39,553 bases of DNA from an uncultured Tenacibaculum sp. GTDB taxonomy: Bacteria; Bacteroidota; Bacteroidia; Flavobacteriales; Flavobacteriaceae. The DNA lies in NCBI GenBank assembly GCA_947496185.1, contig CANMCD010000025.1:1-39553 (forward strand), written 5' to 3'. The notes beneath the pieces were generated by a model. That model worked only from the letters and a program-made list of their open reading frames with translations, did no database searches and had not been told where the DNA came from. The position numbers were made by a program, and so were the translations under genes. Shown piece after piece: positions 24,765 to 30,339 of this stretch (the first letter of the stretch is position 1; each line of letters starts with the position of its first letter).

Positions 24765-25292
24765 CTATAAATTTTCGGGTGGAACTTTTTTGTCCCATAG
24801 CCTATTTTTTTTTACTGTCTTTTTCCTGGTTTTTTGTAGGTGTCTTTTTAAATTCCTGTAGGCGGTTTCTAGAGCAAGATCGTCTTCGTTTATATTATAA
24901 TAGCGTAGAAACTCCGCAACCCATTTTAGTCTATTTACCTCTTTTGGCTGCTGACAAGCCTCTTGACGTATATCCACAAAATTATAAAGGGCTTGTTTGA
25001 AAATCTTTTCTGTTTTCTGTTCGATAAGTTTGAGCTTTTTGTCAATAGCAAAATAGCCGTGATTTTTACATATCAGTTCAGGAAGCACACACAGGTAATA
25101 ACTTTGGTTTTTTAAGGATCTCGGTTTTTGATAGTCTTTTGACAAGGCATCAATAATACTAAGCCCAAGCCAAGATTTTTTACCTACTAGATATTTTCTC
25201 CCATGCAAACGGGTTAAATATTTTACCAAATATGGTTTCATAGGTATTTTAACAAGTTGTGGTAGGTTGTTTTTTACTAGCGCTTTCCCCAT
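24765..25292 (-). CDS. Basic helical protein, possible DNA-binding regulator
   Basis: A 175-residue, strongly basic, helical protein. The N-terminus MGKALVKNNLPQLVKIPMKPYLVKYL is followed by RKYLVGKKSWLGLSIIDALS; the C-terminus (about 130-165) has LALETAYRNLKRHLQKTRKK, with helix-turn-helix-like spacing. I recall related proteins in Bacteroidota prophages without known function. It is near the start of the late region, next to the TGTWACA control region, so a late regulator is one possibility; that is inference only. Confidence 0.45.
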   Translation of the reverse strand: MGKALVKNNLPQLVKIPMKPYLVKYLTRLHGRKYLVGKKSWLGLSIIDALSKDYQKPRSLKNQSYYLCVLPELICKNHGYFAIDKKLKLIEQKTEKIFKQALYNFVDIRQEACQQPKEVNRLKWVAEFLRYYNINEDDLALETAYRNLKRHLQKTRKKTVKKNRLWDKKVPPENL

Positions 25293-25304
25293 GGTTAAAT
25301 ATAA

Positions 25305-25520
25305 TTAATCATATGTTAAATAGGTGTAAATATGATAGTTATTACCGTTAAATATGAATAATTTTTCCGTTCGATTTTCTAAGATTTTAAAATCTTTTTT
25401 TTCAGACTTTAGATGATTTATAAGAGCCTTATAATTTTCTGTTTTTTTTGGTTTTCTTTCTCTCCAAAAAAATGATTTTCTTTTTTTACTTTCTTTAAAA
25501 TACTTTACAATTATTTTCAT
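25305..25520 (-). CDS. Hypothetical 71-residue protein
   Basis: A very basic small protein (N-terminal half rich in K and R) with a C-terminal strand pair NRTEKLFIFNGNNYHIYTYL. It is the first gene downstream of the TGTWACA control region, and its ATG is 34 bases after late-motif copy 4. Function unknown. Confidence 0.45.
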   Translation of the reverse strand: MKIIVKYFKESKKRKSFFWRERKPKKTENYKALINHLKSEKKDFKILENRTEKLFIFNGNNYHIYTYLTYD

Positions 25521-25553
25521 TTGGTAAAACTAAAGAGAGAGAAGAAAATATAA

Positions 25554-25569
25554 TAGGACAAAAAAAAGC
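25554..25569 (-). promoter_or_regulatory. Late promoter motif, divergent copy 4
   Basis: Plus-strand TAGGACAAAAAAAAGC keeps the TAGGAC half and the A-tract but has AAGC where the other copies have ATAC. The distance to the ATG at 25520 (34 bases) matches copies 1 and 2 (35), which supports it despite the mismatches. Confidence 0.4.
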
Positions 25570-25621
25570 AAGATAATTAGATCAAGTATAAAATTAAAAG
25601 TTTTAAAACGGGAAAAAAAAC

Positions 25622-25884
25622 TGTAACATTGTAACATTTTTTATTTCTAGCTACTAAAACATTGTTTACCAGTGTTTTATGTGTTAACTTTTTGAATTTA
25701 ATTTTTGTAACACCTTGAAATTTATAAAATAAAAAGTGTTACAAGCAAGTTCTCTCTATTTTTTGTTACATTTTTTTTGTTACATTTTTTTTTTGTTACA
25801 AAAATATAAAGAAAAGTGTAACAGGTAAAAGCTAATAAAATCAGTAGGTTAATGCAATTTTTTAATGTTTGTTACAATGTTACA
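25622..25884. repeat. TGTWACA site cluster, putative control region or replication origin
   Basis: Ten copies of TGTAACA or its complement TGTTACA start at 25622, 25630, 25706, 25737, 25764, 25778, 25794, 25817, 25870 and 25878. The outer pairs, TGTAACATTGTAACA (25622-25636) and TGTTACAATGTTACA (25870-25884), are exact reverse complements, so the array is bounded by a 15-base inverted repeat. The sequence is extremely AT-rich and contains no gene. Between the early and late regions, this could be an iteron-type origin or a multi-site operator. The 602-base gap 25521-26122 also holds late-motif copy 4, a G-rich tract and a terminator. Confidence 0.7.
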
Positions 25885-25907
25885 GTTTTTTTCAAGAAAT
25901 AATTTAA

Positions 25908-25924
25908 GGGGGAAAGGGGAGGGG
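25908..25924 (+). other. G-rich tract
   Basis: GGGGGAAAGGGGAGGGG, an abrupt G-run cluster in very AT-rich DNA next to the TGTWACA array. It has only three runs of four or more G, so a three-layer quadruplex is not obvious, but a two-layer one or a purine-strand structure is possible. Confidence 0.4.
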
Positions 25925-26046
25925 TAGCGTGATCTTGCTCCTTACATTTATACAAAAAAAAACAACCCAAAAGGCTGCTTGTATTGTCATTTACATCAAA
26001 TTTTCTTTAAAGAATTAAGTAATATATGAAGAGGAAATAATTAACA

Positions 26047-26082
26047 TAAAAAAAAGCCCAGTAATAAATTTATACTTGACTT
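26047..26082 (-). terminator. Terminator of the early region
   Basis: A 10-base stem with one mismatch (AAGTCAAGTA / TACTGGGCTT on the minus strand) followed by TTTTTTT, 41 bases after the stop of the 26123-26725 gene. It closes the leftward early transcription before the control region. Confidence 0.6.
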
Positions 26083-26122
26083 TTTTGTTTTTTCTACCGA
26101 TTAGTAGATTTGTCTTAACATT

Positions 26123-26725
26123 TCAAATATACCTAATTTTCCAATAAAAACATAAATACAGTTTTGGAGTTACAGGAATCCTCATTACATGTGTTGGAGC
26201 TGACTTATGATCTGCATAGTAACAGTCTTGATAATCTATCCATTTTGAAGAACACCAACCCTTTTCTCCTGCGTCAGTTTGAAAACAAATCCTTGTGCCA
26301 TCTGGGTTAAAATCTTCGTCCACCCATTCAGGATTAAAGCCTATGACTTCAAAATCATAATCAATAACTGTTGTTTCTTCTATTTTTATCCAATTATTCA
26401 TCTTATTATAATCTTCTAAATCATATGTCTTCATGAAAACACTAAAGTCACAAGGATAACATTCCCCTTTTACTCCTTTTATAATTACATCAGTACGTTT
26501 GGCTTTCATGTTGCCTTCTAGTGTAGGAATGGTAATACTCCAAGCCCTGTTAGGTATTTCTATATTATTTTCAAAGGCTCTGTCCATCCCTTGTTCACAT
26601 GGTGCATAATAGTCTAACTTCCCTGCACCAACGAATTCTATAATCTCCTTTGCATTTGTTCCATTCCATGTTACATATTCGATGGTAACTGGTCGTTTTG
26701 TTGCTTTTTTTATTCCTTCGTTCAT
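26123..26725 (-). CDS. Two-domain phage accessory protein (PGDYIVTG-like + DUF551-like)
   Basis: A 200-residue fusion of two short phage domains. Residues 8-108 follow a common phage protein: RPVTIEYVTWNG, TIPTLEGNMKAKRTDVIIKG and GECYPCDFSVFMKTY. Residues about 112-195 resemble DUF551: NNWIKIEETT at the start, GWCSSKWIDYQDCYYAD, and SAPTHVMRIPVTPK at the end where DUF551 has THWMPLPEPP. Both domains have unknown functions and normally occur as separate proteins. It is the last gene of the early unit and is followed by a terminator. Confidence 0.6.
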   Translation of the reverse strand: MNEGIKKATKRPVTIEYVTWNGTNAKEIIEFVGAGKLDYYAPCEQGMDRAFENNIEIPNRAWSITIPTLEGNMKAKRTDVIIKGVKGECYPCDFSVFMKTYDLEDYNKMNNWIKIEETTVIDYDFEVIGFNPEWVDEDFNPDGTRICFQTDAGEKGWCSSKWIDYQDCYYADHKSAPTHVMRIPVTPKLYLCFYWKIRYI

Positions 26726-26767
26726 TTTTATATTGTTTTTGGTTATTTATTTTATGTAGGGAAAAAC

Positions 26768-26923
26768 CTACTGTTTTACTTTATACATTAAACATTCTAC
26801 TTGTGGTCCATAAGCTTCATAAGCTAATTCATAAACGTTTGAAAGTTTCGCTTCAATTTCAAATTGTGGTTTACTTTCCTTTCCTTCTTCGAAGAATATC
26901 CATGTATGAGTCATATCATTCAT
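26768..26923 (-). CDS. Small 51-residue acidic protein
   Basis: ATG at 26923 opens 51 codons to TAG at 26768-26770, one base after the methyltransferase stop. The product MNDMTHTWIFFEEGKESKPQ continues as an acidic helix-strand protein ending in CLMYKVKQ. Close packing between two co-directional genes and a natural amino-acid composition support it. Function unknown. Confidence 0.5.
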   Translation of the reverse strand: MNDMTHTWIFFEEGKESKPQFEIEAKLSNVYELAYEAYGPQVECLMYKVKQ

Positions 26924-26924
26924 A

Positions 26925-27683
26925 TTACTGATTGATTATAATTTGATTATAGTGTAATTTTATGCATTTGTATAGGTAACTCGCTATTATCGGCTTTACA
27001 GCATTGCCCATAGCTTCTATTCTATTTTTGTCCAATTCTTTGGAAAACCCATGATCCATTCGTAAATCTGACACGTTAAATCCGCACTTAAACCGTTTAA
27101 TTGGCACTGATAAAGCAATTTGTCTTGATGTCCGTTTCGGTAATATTTCTCGAAAGCACTGTGTGACTTCATTATTGCCAAAGCATCTGATTTGCTTGGG
27201 GTAGGCAATAATGTAAATTCGTTCCCTTTTATCTGGCAATCCGAAGTCGAAACCTCGTAAACACCTCCATTCCGCATCATACCCGATTTTGGCAAGGTCG
27301 CATAAGACGTATTCAAGTCCTCGAACAGCGAGCATTGAGCTGTTTTCAATGAGTATGTATTTAGGTCTAATTTCCCTACATATCCTATGCATTTCAGTCC
27401 ATAACCAAGATCGCTCTCCCTTAATTCCTTTTGCTCCTCCATTATATTGCTGAGCGATTGAAATGTCTTGGCACGGAAATCCTCCACATATAATGTCTGT
27501 GTATCCGGGTTTTTTAGTTTCTCGTATATCTCCATATTGTTTTGCATTGGGAAATCTTATTTTTAATAATTTTCTTCTTTCTTCTAATATTTCGCAATTC
27601 CAAAGGGTTTTGATGCCTTGCCATTCAGCACCTAGATCGAAACCTCCAGCACCACCAAATAAACTACCATTTGTTAACTCCAA
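26925..27683 (-). CDS. DNA (cytosine-5-)-methyltransferase
   Basis: A short C5-cytosine methyltransferase (252 residues). Motif I is SLFGGAGGFDLGAE (7-20), motif IV GGFPCQDIS with catalytic Cys71, motif VI is ENS (113-115, usually ENV), motif VIII is KRERIY (152-157), and motif X GNAVKP is at 226-231. The variable target-recognition region is short (about 161-220). The start is TTG at 27683; an in-frame TAA lies three codons upstream and no ATG fits. No cognate restriction enzyme is nearby, so it likely protects phage DNA or feeds base hypermodification. Confidence 0.85.
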   Translation of the reverse strand: MELTNGSLFGGAGGFDLGAEWQGIKTLWNCEILEERRKLLKIRFPNAKQYGDIRETKKPGYTDIICGGFPCQDISIAQQYNGGAKGIKGERSWLWTEMHRICREIRPKYILIENSSMLAVRGLEYVLCDLAKIGYDAEWRCLRGFDFGLPDKRERIYIIAYPKQIRCFGNNEVTQCFREILPKRTSRQIALSVPIKRFKCGFNVSDLRMDHGFSKELDKNRIEAMGNAVKPIIASYLYKCIKLHYNQIIINQ

Positions 27684-27686
27684 AAC

Positions 27687-27860
27687 TTACTGATTATTTA
27701 ATGGTTTACTTAAGCCGTAAGAAATAACGGCAACAGGGATTGTGACTATAATTGTCACAAATACATTATCATATATTGAAGCTTTATATGCTGTTTTAAA
27801 TAGCATCTCAATCACAAACATAATGACAAGTTGAATGCATAAAAATTTTATTAAATTCAT
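27687..27860 (-). CDS. Small two-helix membrane protein
   Basis: ATG at 27860 opens 57 codons to TAA at 27687-27689, three bases before the methyltransferase start. The product has two hydrophobic segments, KFLCIQLVIMFVIEMLF (about 5-21) and VFVTIIVTIPVAVISYG (about 33-49), separated by a short loop. It is co-transcribed with the methyltransferase. Function unknown; small early membrane proteins often act in superinfection exclusion, but there is no direct evidence. Confidence 0.55.
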   Translation of the reverse strand: MNLIKFLCIQLVIMFVIEMLFKTAYKASIYDNVFVTIIVTIPVAVISYGLSKPLNNQ

Positions 27861-27864
27861 TATT

Positions 27865-28119
27865 CTACTGTTTTAATGAAAATTTGAACGGTTTAACTTC
27901 ATATTCAGAATCGAAGAGGTGAATAAATTTTCTTACTTCTAATAAATCATCATCAACTACTTCGATTCTATTTCCGTCCATACTCATGTCATTTGAGGCC
28001 TCAACTTTTATGTTTTTTGCCTTAGGAAAATAATCTTTTAAAGCCAGAGCTATCGCGCAAGAACGACAACAATTTGGCTCTCCATTATCAATATGTTTTT
28101 GTCTTACTTGTATTTTCAT
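27865..28119 (-). CDS. Conserved 84-residue phage protein
   Basis: Begins MKIQVRQKHIDNGEPNCCRS with a CCRSC cluster (Cys18, Cys19, Cys22), followed by CAIALALKDYFPKAK and a strand-rich acidic middle. The opening matches a widespread small phage protein (typically VTQEHIDKGEPGNCKKC) of unknown function. It lies in the early unit between the DUF2786-like gene and the methyltransferase. Confidence 0.6.
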   Translation of the reverse strand: MKIQVRQKHIDNGEPNCCRSCAIALALKDYFPKAKNIKVEASNDMSMDGNRIEVVDDDLLEVRKFIHLFDSEYEVKPFKFSLKQ

Positions 28120-28121
28120 AA

Positions 28122-28844
28122 TTAAGCGTTTAAAGATAAAGTTGATTGATTCTTTCCTTGATTTACCCCTTGAATCAAATCGATGCTTTTACCTATTTTA
28201 CTTCCTTGGTTATACGCTGATTGTTCAGCTACAATTTGATTAAAAGGAACAGTTTTTACTTTCAAACCTAAATTTCCAAACTGGCTTTGAACTTTAGTTT
28301 TCTTTTCAATTACCATTAATCCGTATTTTTCTGCTGATAATTCCGTTCTTCTTTCTCTGTACATTTTATCCATTTTAACGCAAACCCCTAGCATAAAACC
28401 CTTTATAAATGAAGCCGATAATGTTCGTCCGTGATACATTTTTTTTAGTTCAGCATAGTCTTCAGATTTCATATACTTAGCTTTCTCTTTAAGACACGTT
28501 TTAACTATAAATTTGTAGAAGTAGCTACAGAGCTCTGTGTCTTCTTCAAACCCGAAAAACGATATAATATTTTTGTTATAAAAATACTTACAATCAAAAA
28601 GTTGTGTAAGACTATTGTAGAAGTCTGTTAAGTCATAACCTGATTTTATTATTGGCACTTCTTTTAAGATACATTTTTCAGCGATGTAAGGGTCACTTAA
28701 ATCATGTTCAGATATAAAAAAATCAGTCATTAATTTGTTAGCCTTAAAAAGTGCAGCTTCCATTTCCTCTTTGCTAGCACCATTGTCTATGGTCTTAGAC
28801 AAAAGAGCTTTTATTTTTGCTTTTATTTTTTCTCGTTTACTCAT
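28122..28844 (-). CDS. DUF2786-like phage protein
   Basis: A 240-residue protein from the ATG at 28844 (a longer reading from 28916 runs through an inverted repeat and terminator and is not used). Residues 1-45 (KREKIKAKIKALLSKTIDNG, ASKEEMEAALFKANKLM) are the DUF2786 signature; the central part (FYNSLTQLFDCKYFY to SFIKGFMLGVC) matches the conserved second domain of these phage proteins. Function unknown; the family includes phage proteins of replicative type from memory. Confidence 0.65.
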   Translation of the reverse strand: MSKREKIKAKIKALLSKTIDNGASKEEMEAALFKANKLMTDFFISEHDLSDPYIAEKCILKEVPIIKSGYDLTDFYNSLTQLFDCKYFYNKNIISFFGFEEDTELCSYFYKFIVKTCLKEKAKYMKSEDYAELKKMYHGRTLSASFIKGFMLGVCVKMDKMYRERRTELSAEKYGLMVIEKKTKVQSQFGNLGLKVKTVPFNQIVAEQSAYNQGSKIGKSIDLIQGVNQGKNQSTLSLNA

Positions 28845-28867
28845 GATAAAAAAATTACAATTAAAAT

Positions 28868-28882
28868 GACACCACTGGTGTC
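28868..28882. promoter_or_regulatory. Inverted repeat upstream of the DUF2786-like gene
   Basis: GACACCACTGGTGTC, a 6-base inverted repeat with a 3-base centre, 24 bases before the ATG at 28844 and just after the terminator of the upstream gene. It may be an operator. Confidence 0.4.
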
Positions 28883-28904
28883 GGTTAAACAAAATCTTTG
28901 ACAA

Positions 28905-28929
28905 TAAAAAAAGCATCTCAAATGAGATG
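28905..28929 (-). terminator. Terminator
   Basis: Minus-strand hairpin GCATCTC-ATTT-GAGATGC followed by TTTTTTT, 33 bases after the stop of the small membrane protein gene at 28962. Confidence 0.7.
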
Positions 28930-28961
28930 CCTGTGGTAAGTGATTAATTTTTTATATCATG

Positions 28962-29249
28962 TTATTCCTCTAACTTTTTCTTTAGTTCTTTTTGTTTAAT
29001 TAACTCTTCTAACAATTCATTTTGAAACTTGATTTTGTCCGACTCAGTTAAATTCTTACCTCCGAACTTCGTCCAGATTATATACAAAATTATTGATGAA
29101 ACTGGAACAAATATTAGTATAGCAATTGTTAACAAGAAACCATCCATACCATCAGATCCCATAGAATCATCAATAATGACATATGAACCAAACAACCCCC
29201 AACCAATGATTCCTATAAAACCAACTATTCCTGATATTTTTTCTTTCAT
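28962..29249 (-). CDS. Small membrane protein with C-terminal coiled coil
   Basis: A 95-residue protein from the ATG at 29249 (a longer reading from 29345 adds 32 unconserved-looking basic residues). It has two transmembrane segments, ISGIVGFIGIIGWGLFGSYV (about 5-24) and FLLTIAILIFVPVSSIILYI (about 38-57), then a charged helix (FQNELLEELIKQKELKK). Function unknown; an early membrane protein ended by its own terminator. The region 29250-29402 holds no convincing gene. Confidence 0.5.
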   Translation of the reverse strand: MKEKISGIVGFIGIIGWGLFGSYVIIDDSMGSDGMDGFLLTIAILIFVPVSSIILYIIWTKFGGKNLTESDKIKFQNELLEELIKQKELKKKLEE

Positions 29250-29402
29250 TTTATCGTTTATTATATTTTTCTCAAAAGTAAGGAAAGAAGTTTTTTTAGC
29301 TAGATTTTTAATGAGAAAATCCTTTCGGATCTCATAATGCATCACTCACCACAATGTCAAAGAACTTTTCCGTTTTTTAGGTGTCGGAGAACCTACAGGT
29401 TT

Positions 29403-29783
29403 TTAGTTCAATTGGATAAATGTTAAGTAATGAGTAATGGTATATCTATCTTGACTATATTCTTCAACTGTACCAACATTAGGATCTAGCAATTTCCCCA
29501 CTTCGTTTTTAATTATAAAATGACCTGAGTTGTCAGGTTTATTAAGGCGAACAATACTGTTTTTAGGTATTTCCTTCATTTTTATACATCCTTGTTTTAA
29601 CTCCGTTACAAATCCGTTATCTTCTAGGTATTTTTGTAAATCTTCACGGATATTTGTAGTATATTCTTTTTTTAATTCCTTAGATATTTCTTCTACAGAC
29701 TTACCTGTTATCATTGCTAGACAAGCCTGACCGCATTTTTTAGACAAATACGGTTGTGTTATATGTTTTTTTACTATTGTCAT
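29403..29783 (-). CDS. C39-like cysteine peptidase domain protein
   Basis: A 126-residue stand-alone peptidase C39-type domain. It has LSKKCGQACLAMITG with catalytic Cys17 in CGQACL (family DCGPACL), a helix SVEEISKELKK, SIVRLNKPDNSGHFII with His88, and LLDPN with Asp100, giving an intact Cys-His-Asp triad. There is no ABC transporter domain and no signal peptide, so it would act in the cytoplasm. C39 peptidases usually cut Gly-Gly leader peptides; here the substrate is unknown. Confidence 0.65.
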   Translation of the reverse strand: MTIVKKHITQPYLSKKCGQACLAMITGKSVEEISKELKKEYTTNIREDLQKYLEDNGFVTELKQGCIKMKEIPKNSIVRLNKPDNSGHFIIKNEVGKLLDPNVGTVEEYSQDRYTITHYLTFIQLN

Positions 29784-29798
29784 TTTTGTTTAGAGTTA

Positions 29799-29891
29799 TT
29801 AATTGAATACTTTTTTGAAGTAATTTTCGTCAAAAAAACTTGTTTTAGCTTTTTTGTATTTTGTTATAGTTTTATGATTTTTGTTTTCCAT
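29799..29891 (-). CDS. Tiny 30-residue basic protein
   Basis: ATG at 29891 to TAA at 29799-29801, three bases after the preceding small gene's stop codon. The product is highly basic (MENKNHKTITKYKKAKTS, then FFDENYFKKVFN). Size makes this uncertain; tight spacing is the main support. Confidence 0.35.
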   Translation of the reverse strand: MENKNHKTITKYKKAKTSFFDENYFKKVFN

Positions 29892-29894
29892 TTC

Positions 29895-30044
29895 TTAATT
29901 GTTTATAAACGACAATAATTTGTCAACTTGGTTTTTAGCACAAAAAGGTTCATGGCTTATATCTTCAAAATCATCTGGATTCTCTAAAAATTCTGTATTA
30001 TATTTTTCCATTGCCTTAATTAGTTGATCTCTTGTGTACATCAT
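29895..30044 (-). CDS. Small 49-residue acidic protein
   Basis: ATG at 30044 (second ATG directly after it) opens 49 codons to TAA at 29895-29897. The product MMYTRDQLIKAMEKYNTEFL continues with an acidic LENPDDFEDISHEPFC and a helical end. Natural composition and close packing with the neighbouring small genes support it. Function unknown. Confidence 0.5.
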   Translation of the reverse strand: MMYTRDQLIKAMEKYNTEFLENPDDFEDISHEPFCAKNQVDKLLSFINN

Positions 30045-30088
30045 TTTATTTTTAATTTTATCAAGTTTTATAGTGGTTATATTAAATT

Positions 30089-30328
30089 TTAGTTTTCAAT
30101 TATAGATATAGCTTCAATTGGTGAAATAGGAACATACACCATTTCTAGTCTAAACCAATTACGGAACTCCTCCAGATCCATACCGTCGTATGTATAGTAG
30201 ACTCCTTTATCAAATTTTTTTGTGGTTGAACTTTTAAGAAAAAACAATTTTCCTAGTTTAATTTTACCTTTACAAATAGTAAATTCTAAAGGGTCTGCTT
30301 TTTTTAATTTTACTTTGATATAAGCCAT
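30089..30328 (-). CDS. Hypothetical 79-residue early protein
   Basis: A basic, strand-rich small protein (MAYIKVKLKKADPLEFTICK) that ends with an acidic stretch EEFRNWFRLEMVYVPISPIE. It follows the primase-helicase gene by 11 bases and is probably co-transcribed with it. No family recognised. Confidence 0.5.
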   Translation of the reverse strand: MAYIKVKLKKADPLEFTICKGKIKLGKLFFLKSSTTKKFDKGVYYTYDGMDLEEFRNWFRLEMVYVPISPIEAISIIEN

Positions 30329-30339
30329 ATTAAAGAGGT

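Noticed and set aside
25622-25884. TGTWACA array as a CRISPR
   Set aside because: Units are only 7 bases, irregularly spaced (8 to 76 bases apart) and in both orientations, with no cas genes.
27017-27547. A 176-codon minus-strand reading inside the methyltransferase region
   Set aside because: It overlaps the C5 methyltransferase in another frame; the methyltransferase has all its motifs, so this one is a shadow.
28845-28916. 24-residue extension of the DUF2786-like protein
   Set aside because: It runs through the inverted repeat at 28868 and begins in the terminator of the upstream gene.
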